DNA of 64,000 nt, from the NCBI RefSeq assembly GCF_001693515.2, contig NZ_CP042968.1:3038001-3102000 (forward strand), given 5' to 3'. Positions 9,221 through 18,192 of this stretch are shown here, piece after piece. The notes under the pieces were generated by a model. That model was not told where the DNA came from. It was given only the letters and a program-made list of their open reading frames with translations, and made no database searches. Made by a program: the position numbers and the translations under genes. Within the stretch, counting starts at the first letter, position 1. Every line of letters starts with the position of its first letter. The DNA comes from Bradyrhizobium paxllaeri. Lineage in GTDB: Bacteria > Pseudomonadota > Alphaproteobacteria > Rhizobiales > Xanthobacteraceae.

Positions 9221-9682
9221 CTACGCCGCCTTGTGCTGCTGCTTCATGACCTCAGCCGCGCGCTTCTTGAGGTCAGCCGGCGATACGTCCTCGATATGCG
9301 TGCCGATGTGCCAGTGGTTGCCGGCCGCGTCCTTCACGCCGCCGCTGCGGTCGCCGTAAAATTGATCCGTGGGCTCCATCAGCGATGTCGCGCCGGCCTT
9401 GAGCGCCTTCTGATAGACGGCATCGACGTTGGGGACGTAGAGATACAGCATGGCGGAGGTTGCTTGCGCACGCTCCGAGGAGTCGGAAATCATCACGATG
9501 GAATTTCCGATCTTGTACTCCGCATGCATGACCTTGCCGTCGGGCCGCATCATCGGCTCGAATACCGGTTGGGCGCCGAAGGCTTCTTTCATGAAGTGGA
9601 TGACCTTGTCCGCCCCGTCGACGACGAGATAGGGCGTGACGGTGTGAAATCCTTCGGGAACCGGCTTTACCTTGGTTGCCAT
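9221..9682 (-). CDS. PhnB-like VOC family protein
   Basis: This is a 153-residue vicinal-oxygen-chelate fold protein. The ATG at 9682 is preceded by AAGGAGAC, while the longer frame above it is non-coding in character. PhnB-type features are VTPYLVVDGADKVIHFMKEAFGA at the start, the repeat partner HAEYKIGNSIVMISD, and the final strand GGVKDAAGNHWHIGTHIEDV. Such proteins often act as glyoxalase-like enzymes or bind metals or hydrophobic ligands. The substrate cannot be told from sequence. It is a single gene. Confidence 0.85.
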   Translation of the reverse strand: MATKVKPVPEGFHTVTPYLVVDGADKVIHFMKEAFGAQPVFEPMMRPDGKVMHAEYKIGNSIVMISDSSERAQATSAMLYLYVPNVDAVYQKALKAGATSLMEPTDQFYGDRSGGVKDAAGNHWHIGTHIEDVSPADLKKRAAEVMKQQHKAA

Positions 9683-9843
9683 GGCTGTCTCCTTGGGTTT
9701 GATGGATTTGATCCATGCAGGACGGCCCAGCCCCTTTCTATTTGTCCACGATTTTCGATCCGGTGTTTGAACATAGTGTGGCGGCTGCGGTCCGCGCACC
9801 GGTGGTCGCGTCAATGTGTACTGCTGCCAGGTTCCCCAGGAAC

Positions 9844-10194
9844 CTAACCCTTCAGGAGCGGAACAAAATCATATTCGCCGACGCCTTGCAGAACCAGGAA
9901 GGTGAGCGACGTCGTGCCGCCATTGGTCACCAGATGCGGTCGTGTCGGCCTGACGGCGTAGACTTCGCCGGGCTTCAAATTCACTTCCTCTTTCGGATCC
10001 TGCAGGAACAGGCGCATCTGGCCTTCCAGTACGTAAAAAGTATCGGAGATATTGCTGTGGGTGTGCCACGGCACTTTCTGGGTTGCGGAGAGCTGCAGCT
10101 CCACAATGCGGAAGCCGGGGCGGGTGGCGTGCTCGGCGCGACGCTCGACTTCGTAGAGATGGCTGGCGTCCTTGACTGGCTGTGGCTGGCTCAT
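9844..10194 (-). CDS. Single-domain cupin protein
   Basis: This 116-residue protein is a small beta-barrel cupin. The first motif is W-H-T-H-S-N-I-S-D-T-F-Y-V-L-E-G, with two metal His, but its Glu position holds Asp. The second motif is RPTRPHLVTNGG, with the third His. Family members bind Fe, Mn or Zn and act as dioxygenases, isomerases or ligand sensors. No partner gene hints at its role. Confidence 0.85.
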   Translation of the reverse strand: MSQPQPVKDASHLYEVERRAEHATRPGFRIVELQLSATQKVPWHTHSNISDTFYVLEGQMRLFLQDPKEEVNLKPGEVYAVRPTRPHLVTNGGTTSLTFLVLQGVGEYDFVPLLKG

Positions 10195-10244
10195 GACGGC
10201 TTCCTTTTGGATTCATCGCGTGGAGCGCCCTACGATACGGCCGT

Positions 10245-10454
10245 TCACTCCATCTCGTTCCGCTTCTGCTGCTCGCCCTCGCGCAACCGCTGCGCGATCG
10301 CGGTCCGTCTCGGGATCAGCGCGGCCTCGTCGGCGAGCCGCTGGGCAAGGTCGGCGTGATATTGCTGCACGACGTCGAGGACGGCTTCTTTGGCGAGCCG
10401 GCGGTGGTATTCGGCCAGGAATCGGTGCAGGTCAGCGAGTTCTTCGTCGTCCAT
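10245..10454 (-). CDS. Small charged protein of unknown function
   Basis: This 69-residue frame starts MDDEELADLHRFLAEYHRRLA and is almost entirely amphipathic helix with many Glu, Arg and Ala. A purine-rich site (GAGG...AGAG) sits before the ATG. It lies alone upstream of the CtrA-boxed cell-division genes and reads away from them. I do not recognise it. The codon pattern is plausible but the frame is short. Confidence 0.5.
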   Translation of the reverse strand: MDDEELADLHRFLAEYHRRLAKEAVLDVVQQYHADLAQRLADEAALIPRRTAIAQRLREGEQQKRNEME

Positions 10455-10614
10455 CTCTATCGCGCCTCAGCCGCGATGGCCGAATTATACCGCGACCTGT
10501 CGATCCCGCGCCAGCTTGCTACAGGGTTCCCGATCCCGCCGGGCTTCGCCGGCCGGCCCCCAGCCGGGTGGGGCGGCCGTGGGGTGGCTAAATCGTTACG
10601 GCGCGACCGGCCGG

Positions 10615-10629
10615 TTAACTATCCGTTAA
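10615..10629 (+). promoter_or_regulatory. CtrA-type binding box (TTAA-N7-TTAA)
   Basis: TTAA (10615-10618), CTATCCG, TTAA (10626-10629) and a following C match the full CtrA consensus of alphaproteobacteria. The box is also the core of a GGTTAAC-N5-GTTAACC palindrome. It lies about 80 bases before the HTH gene at 10710, which precedes ftsZ. CtrA control of ftsZ is established in Caulobacter; control here is inferred. Confidence 0.6.
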
Positions 10630-10709
10630 CCATATTGCCCTTAGCCTCTTGGGCACTATCCGGTCATCATCAAACGATTCCAGCGCGGTTCGTTCGGGGA
10701 GAACAGCTG

Positions 10710-11216
10710 ATGTCCGTTGAGATTCTGACCTACGCAGCCCTGGGTGCCCGCCTGAACATCTCGGCAGCGGCCGCCCGTTCGCTTGCCAGGCGGCTCCACT
10801 TGCCGCGCTCGCTTTCCGATGACGGGAAGGCCCTGGTGAGCGTTGATCTCGCTGAAGTCAGGCATACGCCACACCCACCGGGCGGTCACCGGGCGGGCGA
10901 GGCCGCTCAGTTGAGGGCGCTCATCGTAACGCAGCAGGCGGAGATCGCGCAACTCGAGGCCAGGGCAGCGGGCAATCGCTGGGATTTCGAGCACGAACGC
11001 GCACGCGCCGATCGCCTGATGGCTGAGCTCTCGCAGGCGACTGCCGAGGCCGCCGCCGCCAGGGAGGCGACGGCGCGGCTTGAGGGCGAGGTGACAGCCC
11101 TGCGGGCCGCTGTCCGAACTGGCAGTTCGGACGAGAATCACGGAAATTCGGCGCGCCGGGTCGGGCATCTGGCGGCGAGCCTGGTCGACGCAGACCGCAG
11201 GGCTTCTCGTGGATAG
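10710..11216 (+). CDS. HTH/coiled-coil protein upstream of ftsZ
   Basis: This 168-residue protein begins at the ATG at 10710, preceded by GGGGAGAACAGCTG. Residues 1-45 look like a helix-turn-helix (LTYAALGARLNISAAAARSLARR). Residues 70-150 are Glu/Ala/Arg-rich with heptad-like spacing (QQAEIAQLEARAAG; RADRLMAELSQATAEAAAA), a probable coiled coil. It ends 51 bases before the ftsZ start on the same strand and shares the upstream CtrA box, so it is probably in one transcript. It may be a DNA-binding or scaffold partner of cell division. I know no named family. Confidence 0.7.
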   Translation: MSVEILTYAALGARLNISAAAARSLARRLHLPRSLSDDGKALVSVDLAEVRHTPHPPGGHRAGEAAQLRALIVTQQAEIAQLEARAAGNRWDFEHERARADRLMAELSQATAEAAAAREATARLEGEVTALRAAVRTGSSDENHGNSARRVGHLAASLVDADRRASRG

Positions 11217-11267
11217 CGATCCCTTTTCTCTCATTCCGCGGTTGAGCGGAGCAACCGTGGGGCAACA

Positions 11268-12509
11268 ATGACTGGCACCGACATTCGCGAACTGAGGGCG
11301 CGCATTATCGTGTTCGGGGTCGGCGGCGCCGGCGGCAATGCCGTCAACAACATGATCGACGCCGGGCTTGAAGGCGTCGAATTCATCGTCGCCAATACGG
11401 ATGCCCAGGCGCTCACCAGTTCAAAGGCCAGGCGTGTCATCCAGATGGGCTCACAGGTGACCGGGGGCCTTGGCGCCGGCGCCCAGCCCGATGTGGGGCG
11501 CGCCGCGGCGGAAGAGACCACCGACGAGATCCGCGACCATCTGACCGGCGCGCACATGGTGTTCATCACCGCCGGCATGGGTGGGGGCACCGGCACCGGG
11601 GCCGCCCCGATCATCGCCAGGATCGCGCGCGAACTCGGCATTCTCACCATCGGCGTCGTCACCAAGCCGTTCCAGTTCGAGGGCGGGCGCCGCATGCGCT
11701 ATGCCGAAGCCGGCATTGCGGAACTTCTGAAAGCGGTGGACACCCTCCTGATCATCCCGAACCAGAACCTGTTCCGGGTGGCCAACGAGAAGACCACCTT
11801 TGCGGACGCTTTTGCGATGGCCGACCAGGTGCTCTATTCGGGCGTCGCCTGCATCAGCGATCTCATCGTCAAGGAAGGCCTGATCAACCTCGATTTCGCC
11901 GACGTGCTCTCGGTCATGCGCGAGAAGGGCAAGGCGATGATGGGCAGGGGCGAAGCCTCCGGCCCCAAGCGCGTGCTCAACGCCGCGGTGGCCGCGATTT
12001 CCAACCCGCTGATCGAGAACCCCTCGATCAAGCGCGCCAGCGGCCTCATCGTCTCCATCACCGGCGGCCGGGATCTGACGCTGTTCGAGGTCGACGAAGC
12101 GGCGACCCGCATCCGCGACGAGGCCGACCAGGACGCCAACATCATCGTCGGCGCCACCTTCGATGCCAGCCTGGAAGGCATTGTCCGAGTCTCGGTGGTG
12201 GCGACGGGCATCGACAATGTCGAGGCGACGGGCGGCCAGACCCAGGTCGCGGAAAATCTGCTCACGGATCTCGCCGGCCGGCTTTCCAACGACCGGCGCC
12301 GCATCGCCGATCAGCGCGGCGCGCCGCCGCAATTCGCCAGCCCGCCGCCGCTCCGCCGTCCCGAAGCACGACCGGCGGTCGCCGAACACGCGCGGCATGC
12401 CGCGGCTCCGCAGCGCCTCGATCCATACGGCCGCACGGGTCCCGTGCTTAACCCGATCGAGGAAAAGGTTATGGACATTCCGGCCTTCCTGGGCCGCAAG
12501 GCGAACTGA
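11268..12509 (+). CDS. ftsZ: Cell division protein FtsZ (second, short-type copy)
   Basis: This 413-residue tubulin-like GTPase polymerises at the division site. The nucleotide-binding G-box is [10 protein letters not shown] (about 105-114). The N-terminal motif [13 protein letters not shown] and the T7 synergy loop NLDFADV (about 207) are intact, so GTP binding and hydrolysis should work. The C-terminal linker is short and Pro/Arg-rich, and the tail DIPAFLGRK keeps the conserved FtsA-binding peptide. None of the dcw cluster genes (mur, ftsA, ftsQ) is beside it. Together with the length, this marks it as the extra copy seen in Bradyrhizobium and not the main dcw ftsZ, which is usually longer. 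Confidence 0.93.
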   Translation: MTGTDIRELRARIIVFGVGGAGGNAVNNMIDAGLEGVEFIVANTDAQALTSSKARRVIQMGSQVTGGLGAGAQPDVGRAAAEETTDEIRDHLTGAHMVFITAGMGGGTGTGAAPIIARIARELGILTIGVVTKPFQFEGGRRMRYAEAGIAELLKAVDTLLIIPNQNLFRVANEKTTFADAFAMADQVLYSGVACISDLIVKEGLINLDFADVLSVMREKGKAMMGRGEASGPKRVLNAAVAAISNPLIENPSIKRASGLIVSITGGRDLTLFEVDEAATRIRDEADQDANIIVGATFDASLEGIVRVSVVATGIDNVEATGGQTQVAENLLTDLAGRLSNDRRRIADQRGAPPQFASPPPLRRPEARPAVAEHARHAAAPQRLDPYGRTGPVLNPIEEKVMDIPAFLGRKAN

Positions 12510-12711
12510 GCCGTCGTAGCAACCAAAGGATCGATGCGCCGCGATTTGGAAAGATCCTCCTTCAAGGCATTCTCAATGCCTGAAAGGCGGTTGCCCAAAT
12601 CGCCCCAGACTTTCCATCCTCCAGCCATGCTTTGGTCAAAACAGCGGTAGGGAGTGTCTACAATCCGACGATCGCCCGTTCAGTTGACGGCAAAACTGGC
12701 AGGAGGCGCCC

Positions 12712-13542
12712 ATGGAATCCTCGGGGGACACCAAGCAAACCGATCCAGGCAACGTTAGTCCGGCACTATCCACGCAAGAGAAAGAACTGGTCGCGCGCGC
12801 CGATGAACGGCTCGCGCACGCCTATGCGCAGATTGCGCGCGCGGATGAGGAGCTCGCGCGTTTCAATGAGCAGATTTCCAGGCTGGAGAAGGCGAAAAAG
12901 GCTCGTCAGCCATCGCGCGGCAGGCCGGCGCTACGCGGCTTGATCGGCCTGTTGCTGACAGTGGGCATCTGTTCCGCTGCTTTCGCCTGGCAGTCCTATG
13001 GCGAGACGGTGAGGCCGATGGTTGCCCGGTGGGCACCGCAACTGGCCGCGGCTTCGTCGTCACCGTCGGAAGCGCCTGCTCCTGCCGACCAGCAGAGCCC
13101 GCCTGCCATCAAGTTGGCTGCGGCGGATGCCGCAGTTTCGCAATTGCCGGCTCCGGCCCAGGCCGCACCGCAAGCCGCACCCCAAGATGCGGCAGCCGCC
13201 TCGATCGCGGCCGAGCAGGCACAGTTGCTCCAGACGATGTCGCGCGATCTCGCAAGCGTGCAGCAGGAGATCGAGCAGCTCAAGGCCAGCCAGGCGGAGC
13301 TGGCCCGCGAAAGTGCCAAGACCGCCGAGCAACTCAAGGCGAACCAGGAGGAAATGGCGCGCAAGATCGCCAACGTCTCCGAGCAAAGCCTGCGGCCCAG
13401 GACATCGGCTACTACGTCGGCTGCACCGCCGGTGCCGGTTGCCAACCCCGCGCGCAAGCCGAAGCCGATGTCGACGCTTCCGGCAAGGGAAGCGAGAGCG
13501 CAGGCGCGGCCGCCAGTACGGTTGCCGTCCGCACAGCAGTAG
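12712..13542 (+). CDS. Coiled-coil inner-membrane protein of unknown function
   Basis: This is a 276-residue protein with an N-terminal coiled coil (residues 20-60, QEKELVARADERLAHAYAQI). One membrane segment follows near 76-92 (LIGLLLTVGICSAAFAW), then an Ala/Pro/Gln-rich linker, a second long coiled coil near 165-222 and an Arg/Pro tail. A GGAGGCGCCC site precedes the ATG. It should be anchored in the inner membrane with a large periplasmic part. It is common in Bradyrhizobium as a hypothetical protein. It follows ftsZ by 200 bases, and a link to division is only positional. Confidence 0.75.
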   Translation: MESSGDTKQTDPGNVSPALSTQEKELVARADERLAHAYAQIARADEELARFNEQISRLEKAKKARQPSRGRPALRGLIGLLLTVGICSAAFAWQSYGETVRPMVARWAPQLAAASSSPSEAPAPADQQSPPAIKLAAADAAVSQLPAPAQAAPQAAPQDAAAASIAAEQAQLLQTMSRDLASVQQEIEQLKASQAELARESAKTAEQLKANQEEMARKIANVSEQSLRPRTSATTSAAPPVPVANPARKPKPMSTLPAREARAQARPPVRLPSAQQ

Positions 13543-13723
13543 TTTTCATCGGCGCCGCCGCCCGCCGAAGGCGGTGTCCGATTTCTTGCTGAAAGGCACG
13601 GCGGCAGGAAGTCGGGCAGGGCATCTCGCTCTGCTCGGGCGTCCGTTAGGGCGCGACAGCATCATTTGCGTCCTTTCGCGACGGCGCTATGCTTTCGATT
13701 GTTGCATGGCCGAGCGCACGATC

Positions 13724-14455
13724 ATGAAGATCCTGTTGCCACTCGTGCTTTCCATGGTCACTTTCGCGCGGGAAGCGACCGGGCAGGACGGCGAATGCGC
13801 CCGCGAACGCGCGGACATGGTCGAAACCGTCCGTGCCTACGGCCGTTCCGACGCCCGTGGTCTGGGACGGCAGGGCCTCTCGGAGAGAGTCCTCGAGGCC
13901 ATGCGGCAAACCAAACGCCATCTGTTCATTCCTGAACGGTCCTGCTCCATTGCATATGCAGACATGCCGGTGCCGATCGGTCACGGCCAGACCATATCGC
14001 AGCCGTATATCGTGGCCTTGATGACGGAATTGGCCGAGGTCGCGCCCGATCATGTCGTGCTCGAAATCGGCACCGGTTCGGGCTATCAGGCCGCCATCCT
14101 TGCGCACCTCGCGCGGAAGGTCTGCACCATCGAGATCCTTCCGCCATTGGCCGAGGTCGCCACCAAAACACTACGGAACCTTGCGTATGACAATGTCAGC
14201 GTCCGCCTCGGCGACGGCTTTGCCGGTTGGCCTGAATGCGGTCCTTTTGACGCCATCATCGTGACTGCCGCGCTTGGCGAGGTGCCGCCGCCGCTGATCG
14301 AGCAGCTCAAGGTGGGCGGCCGGCTCGTCATGCCGGTGGGCGCCGCTTACTCCATTCAGCAACTCACGGTCGTCGAGAAAACCGCCCTCGACAAGACGAC
14401 GGCACGCGCCGTCGCCCTCGTGCGCTTCGTGCCCTTCACGCGTTCGAAAAATTAA
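13724..14455 (+). CDS. pcm: Exported protein-L-isoaspartate O-methyltransferase
   Basis: This 243-residue protein repairs isoaspartyl residues by SAM-dependent methylation. The ATG at 13724 gives a clean signal peptide (MKILLPLVLSMVTFAREATG); an ATG at 13706 adds six residues. Family motifs are FIPERSCSIAYADMPVPIGHGQTISQP (substrate region), V-L-E-I-G-T-G-S-G-Y-Q-A-A (SAM motif I), GDGFAGWPECGPFDAIIVTAA and the final segment. The usual cytosolic enzyme has no leader, so this is the periplasmic variant. It would need SAM in the periplasm or act before export, which is an open point of this subfamily. Confidence 0.88.
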   Translation: MKILLPLVLSMVTFAREATGQDGECARERADMVETVRAYGRSDARGLGRQGLSERVLEAMRQTKRHLFIPERSCSIAYADMPVPIGHGQTISQPYIVALMTELAEVAPDHVVLEIGTGSGYQAAILAHLARKVCTIEILPPLAEVATKTLRNLAYDNVSVRLGDGFAGWPECGPFDAIIVTAALGEVPPPLIEQLKVGGRLVMPVGAAYSIQQLTVVEKTALDKTTARAVALVRFVPFTRSKN

Positions 14456-14498
14456 GAGCCGGTATGGCGGCTCAGATAGAAAAGACAGGGAGAAGGCG

Positions 14499-16097
14499 AT
14501 GAGCGGTGCAAGACTAAAGCATTACGGCTGGGGCCGCGAAGACGAAGGCATGACTGGCGAGGAGCAGGCCTTTGTGCTCGGCCGTTATCGCGCAAAATTT
14601 GCGCGCGATGCATTTGAGACAAGACCCGTCCCGCGTCTCGAGGACCTGGCATTGCGTGCGCCGCGCGTGGTGCCACCAGCCTCACTTGCCGCTTTTTGCA
14701 CGAGCGAACGATACGATCGCGTCGCGCATGCCTACGGCAAATCCTATCCGGACTACGTGCGAGCCATGCTCGGCGAATACGGCAACGCACCCGACGTGGT
14801 CGCCTATCCACGTAGCGAAGCAGAGATTTCCGCCGTGATGGACTGGGCCGGTGCTGTCAGCGCGTCGCTTACGCCGTTCGGGGGCGGGTCGAGCGTCTGC
14901 GGCGGTGTCGAGCCGCGAGTTGACGGTATCCGCTACAAGGCGGCCGTCACACTCGACTTGCGCAACCTCGGCAACGTCGTCGAGGTGGATCAGACATCGC
15001 GTGCCGCACTGATCGATGGGGGTGCCTTTGGTCCATCTCTGGAGAGCCAGCTCAAGCCGCATGGCGTCACGTTGCGGCATTTTCCGCAGAGTTTCGAGTA
15101 CTCAACCCTTGGCGGCTGGATTGCGACGCGGTCGGGCGGTCACTTCGCCAGTCTCTACACGCACATAGACGATTTCGTTGAAAGCCTGCGCGTTGTGACG
15201 CCGCGCGGCATAATGGAGACACGTCGCTTGCCAGGATCGGGCGCCGGACCGAGCCCCGACCGCATGTTCATAGGTTCCGAAGGAACGCTCGGCGTGATTT
15301 CGCGCGCCTGGATGCGATTGCAGCCGCGTCCGAAATTCCGTGCCGGTGCATCGCTCCGTTTTGATTCGTTCTTCGGTGCGGCCCGCGCGCTGCGCGCCAT
15401 CGCACAGGCTGGGCTCTACCCATCGAACTGCCGCATCCTTGACGCGCAAGAGGCATTCAACACCGGGGCGGCCGACGGCAGTGTCGCGATAATGGTGCTC
15501 GGTTTTGAATCCGGCGACCATTCGCCGGATGCCTGGATGGCACGCGCGCTCGAATGCTGCGCCGACCATGGCGGGACACAAGAGGCCGCGAAGGCCGGCG
15601 ACGCACATCTCGAAGGCGCGGCAGGAATCTGGCGCAACGCATTCATTCGTATGCCCTATGCGCGCGAGTTTCTGACGCCGGCCGGCCTCATCAACGACAC
15701 CTTTGAGACCGCCATCACCTGGGATCGGTTCGAAAGCTTCCACGACAAGGTGAAGGCGGCGACGGAGCAAGCGATCCTTGAGGCGACTGGCGTAAAAGGC
15801 GAGGTCACATGCCGCTTCACCCATGTCTATCCGGACGGGCCCGCACCGTATTTTTCCTTTCACGCACTCGGTCGCCACGGTGCCCTTCTGGAACAGTGGC
15901 GAGCGATCAAGAATGCGGCCAGCGATGCGCTGATGGAGGCGGGCGGTACCATCACGCATCATCACGCTGTTGGCCGTGATCATCGGCCCTGGTACGATCG
16001 TCAGCGCCCGGAGCTTTTCGCGGCCGCGCTTCGGGCAGCAAAAAGAGAGCTCGATCCGCAAGGCATGCTCAATCCTGGAGTACTCATCGATCCCTGA
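14499..16097 (+). CDS. FAD-binding oxidase of the alkyl-DHAP synthase (AGPS) type
   Basis: This 532-residue flavoprotein has a PCMH FAD domain. The pyrophosphate loop is TPFGGGSSVCGGVE (about 125-138). GGWIATRSGGHFASLYTHIDD and IGSEGTLGVIS follow, and the C-terminal HHHAVGRDHRPWY resembles the catalytic His stretch of alkyldihydroxyacetonephosphate synthase. In eukaryotes that enzyme swaps a fatty acid for a fatty alcohol to make ether lipids. Bacterial homologues are mostly uncharacterised and may instead oxidise hydroxy acids. The convergent gene downstream encodes a glycerophosphodiesterase, which makes a glycerolipid link tempting but unproven. Confidence 0.82.
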   Translation: MSGARLKHYGWGREDEGMTGEEQAFVLGRYRAKFARDAFETRPVPRLEDLALRAPRVVPPASLAAFCTSERYDRVAHAYGKSYPDYVRAMLGEYGNAPDVVAYPRSEAEISAVMDWAGAVSASLTPFGGGSSVCGGVEPRVDGIRYKAAVTLDLRNLGNVVEVDQTSRAALIDGGAFGPSLESQLKPHGVTLRHFPQSFEYSTLGGWIATRSGGHFASLYTHIDDFVESLRVVTPRGIMETRRLPGSGAGPSPDRMFIGSEGTLGVISRAWMRLQPRPKFRAGASLRFDSFFGAARALRAIAQAGLYPSNCRILDAQEAFNTGAADGSVAIMVLGFESGDHSPDAWMARALECCADHGGTQEAAKAGDAHLEGAAGIWRNAFIRMPYAREFLTPAGLINDTFETAITWDRFESFHDKVKAATEQAILEATGVKGEVTCRFTHVYPDGPAPYFSFHALGRHGALLEQWRAIKNAASDALMEAGGTITHHHAVGRDHRPWYDRQRPELFAAALRAAKRELDPQGMLNPGVLIDP

Positions 16098-16208
16098 TGC
16101 TGATCAAGAGAACGACACGATGTCGGCGGTGCCGGAAGTCAAATCCGCGGTGTCCGCCGTAACCGGATGCTTCGCCGGGCACCAACCTACGCTACGAAGC
16201 TGCGACGC

Positions 16209-17456
16209 TTACTTCATCCCCGTGCAGCTCGCATAGAACGTCGTCGTCGCCGGCCAGTCCGAGAACATGCCGCGAATGCCGACCTGCTTGGCCAATACGT
16301 CCAGCACCGTCAGCGTGTCGCCGTCGCGGTCGACGGCCGATTTGATCGAGCGGTGATAGAAACCGCCGCCCTTGTGCAGCGGGCCGTCGCGTTCCAGCGA
16401 CCAGCCGATCAGGTCGAGGCCGGCAGCCTTGGCCGCCTTGGCGTATTCGGAAGCGACGATTTCCTTGTTGTCGTTCAGCGTCAGCATGGTCCAGATCGGC
16501 GGGCCGAGAATGGCAACGCCTTGCGCCTTCAATTCCGCCATCGAGGGCTTCCAGGTCTCGGGCTTATTGGGATCGAGGCCCTGCTTCTCGTAGCGCTCTT
16601 CGAGATAGACCGCCTGTTTGCCGAACTCCGGCTCGGTCTTCACCCAATGGAGCACGTCGGCGAGGTTGAAGCTTTGCGCAAACACGTTGCTCGGCGGAAT
16701 GCCGGCCTTCCTGTAGGCCTCCAGCATCTGGCTGGCATATTTCTCCTGGGTGTAGTCGCCGTCGAACGGCATCGGCACTTCGGGCGCCTTCAACTCCGGC
16801 GTGAATTTGGCGCCGAGACTCTTGATCAGCGCGATGCTCTCGTCATGCGTCATCAGCGTGCCGGAATTGGCATAGAGGTCGGTGCGCCAGCGCGGCGTAC
16901 CGTTCTGATATTCCTCGGGTGTCTTGGCATCCGGATTGAAGCCGTCCATCTTCGCGCTCAGCATCCGGAATTCGGCGAGCGTGATGTCGCTGGTGCAGCA
17001 TTTGGCGGAGGCTTTCTTGCCTGTCGCGGGATCGGCCGGGCTGAAAGCTTGCGTGCATTTGGCGGCAAGCGCCGGCACGGTCAGGATGTTGGTGGTGGTG
17101 TGCAGGTCGCATTGCGAATGGCGGCAAACGAGTTCGCGGTCTTTCGTGAACGTCACGTCGCATTCGATGATGCCGGCGCCCATCCGGGCGGCGGCGATGT
17201 AGGACTCGCGGGTATGTTCGGGAAATTCCAGCGCCGCGCCGCGGTGGCCGATGGAAAAATCGGTCTTGCGAAACGGTCCAGTGCACTGGCTGAGTTGTTG
17301 CTTCAGCGGCCCGTCCTTCATCTTGTCGACGAGATAGAACGGCCGCGGCCCGATCTGGGGCTCGCGCGGCAGCATGATGTCGTCGGCCGCCGCCGGCAGG
17401 GCTGAGGTCAGGAGCCAGAGCGCGGCGAGCAGGGCGGAGCGATGGCGGGCAGGCAT
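16209..17456 (-). CDS. Exported glycerophosphodiester phosphodiesterase
   Basis: This 415-residue enzyme releases sn-glycerol 3-phosphate from deacylated phospholipids. The ATG at 17456 has a GAGGTG site and gives a signal peptide (ALLAALWLLTSALPAAA). Catalytic features are S-I-G-H71-R-G-A, the metal Glu/Asp in I-I-E-C-D100-V, and HSQCDLHTT; later KFTPELKAPE and LIGWSLERDG follow the family. Several Cys in the middle suggest disulfides and periplasmic location. It is convergent with the AGPS-like gene and separated from it by about 110 bases. Confidence 0.92.
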   Translation of the reverse strand: MPARHRSALLAALWLLTSALPAAADDIMLPREPQIGPRPFYLVDKMKDGPLKQQLSQCTGPFRKTDFSIGHRGAALEFPEHTRESYIAAARMGAGIIECDVTFTKDRELVCRHSQCDLHTTTNILTVPALAAKCTQAFSPADPATGKKASAKCCTSDITLAEFRMLSAKMDGFNPDAKTPEEYQNGTPRWRTDLYANSGTLMTHDESIALIKSLGAKFTPELKAPEVPMPFDGDYTQEKYASQMLEAYRKAGIPPSNVFAQSFNLADVLHWVKTEPEFGKQAVYLEERYEKQGLDPNKPETWKPSMAELKAQGVAILGPPIWTMLTLNDNKEIVASEYAKAAKAAGLDLIGWSLERDGPLHKGGGFYHRSIKSAVDRDGDTLTVLDVLAKQVGIRGMFSDWPATTTFYASCTGMK

Positions 17457-17532
17457 AGGTGGCACCTCGGATAACGCGTTGCGCGCAGCCTTGATATCAC
17501 GGAGCATGTGACAGTTGCATGTTGAATGGCGC

Positions 17533-17625
17533 CGTAGGGTGGGCAAAGGCGCGCAAGCGCCGTGCCCACCATTCTTGCACCATTGTGGATCGATGGTGGG
17601 CACGCTGCGCTTTGCCCACCCTACA
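17533..17625. repeat. GGTGGGC/GCCCACC palindromic repeat, family A copy 1
   Basis: Two inverted units, GTAGGGTGGGCAAAGGCG...GTGCCCACC and GGTGGGCACGCTGCGC...GCCCACCCTAC, flank a short spacer, so the whole element can fold back on itself. Related copies occur at 36096-36128 and 37063-37147. It sits in the divergent region between the phosphodiesterase and the EthD-like gene. Confidence 0.75.
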
Positions 17626-17658
17626 AGAACGTACAAAAACAATTCCAGGGAGAATGAA

Positions 17659-17973
17659 ATGCCCGCAGCCTTTTTCGTCGTCCGCGCCACCGTCGCCGAT
17701 CCCGCCAAGCGCCAGGCCTTCGACGCCTGGTATTCGCGCGAGCATCTGCCGGATGCCATGAAATCGTTCGGCGCCGTCAAGGCGTGGCGCTACTGGAGTG
17801 CCACCGATCCGGCGCTGCATCACGCAATGTATCAATTTCCGGATAAGGCCGCGCTCGAACGCGCGATCGAGGGATCGGAAATGAAGCGGCTGGTCGCCGA
17901 TTTCAATCGCGACTGGCCCGACGTGACGCGGACACGCGAGGTGCTGGTGCTGGCGGAAGAGCTGATGGCGTGA
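17659..17973 (+). CDS. Small EthD/ABM-like dimeric alpha-beta barrel protein
   Basis: This 104-residue protein starts at an ATG with CAGGGAGA upstream. The sequence FFVVRATVADPAKRQAFDAWY...HLPDAMKSFGAVKAWRYW is typical of the ferredoxin-like dimeric barrel fold of EthD and antibiotic-biosynthesis monooxygenase families. It has no cofactor motif. It may be a small monooxygenase or a stress protein. It is monocistronic. Confidence 0.7.
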   Translation: MPAAFFVVRATVADPAKRQAFDAWYSREHLPDAMKSFGAVKAWRYWSATDPALHHAMYQFPDKAALERAIEGSEMKRLVADFNRDWPDVTRTREVLVLAEELMA

Positions 17974-18192
17974 GACGGCGACGTTGGTCGCCGCGAAAGG
18001 CGGACCATCACACGCGCGCGTGACACGAAAATGCCGCAGCAACGACAAAGGTTCCGCCGCGCACAACCGCGCGTGAAAATAAACTGGGGCCGACTGCGAT
18101 TACGACAGAGCTGAACGCGCAATTCACCGCGCGTTCATCTCGGCGCATCGAAACTCTCTTTCTCGCAAAGAACAAACGGAGGAGGAGATGTA

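Noticed and set aside
16121..16236. A small ORF between the AGPS-like gene and the phosphodiesterase
   Set aside because: It overlaps the end of the phosphodiesterase and includes repeat-like sequence (CACCAACCTACGCTACGAAG); no ribosome-binding site.
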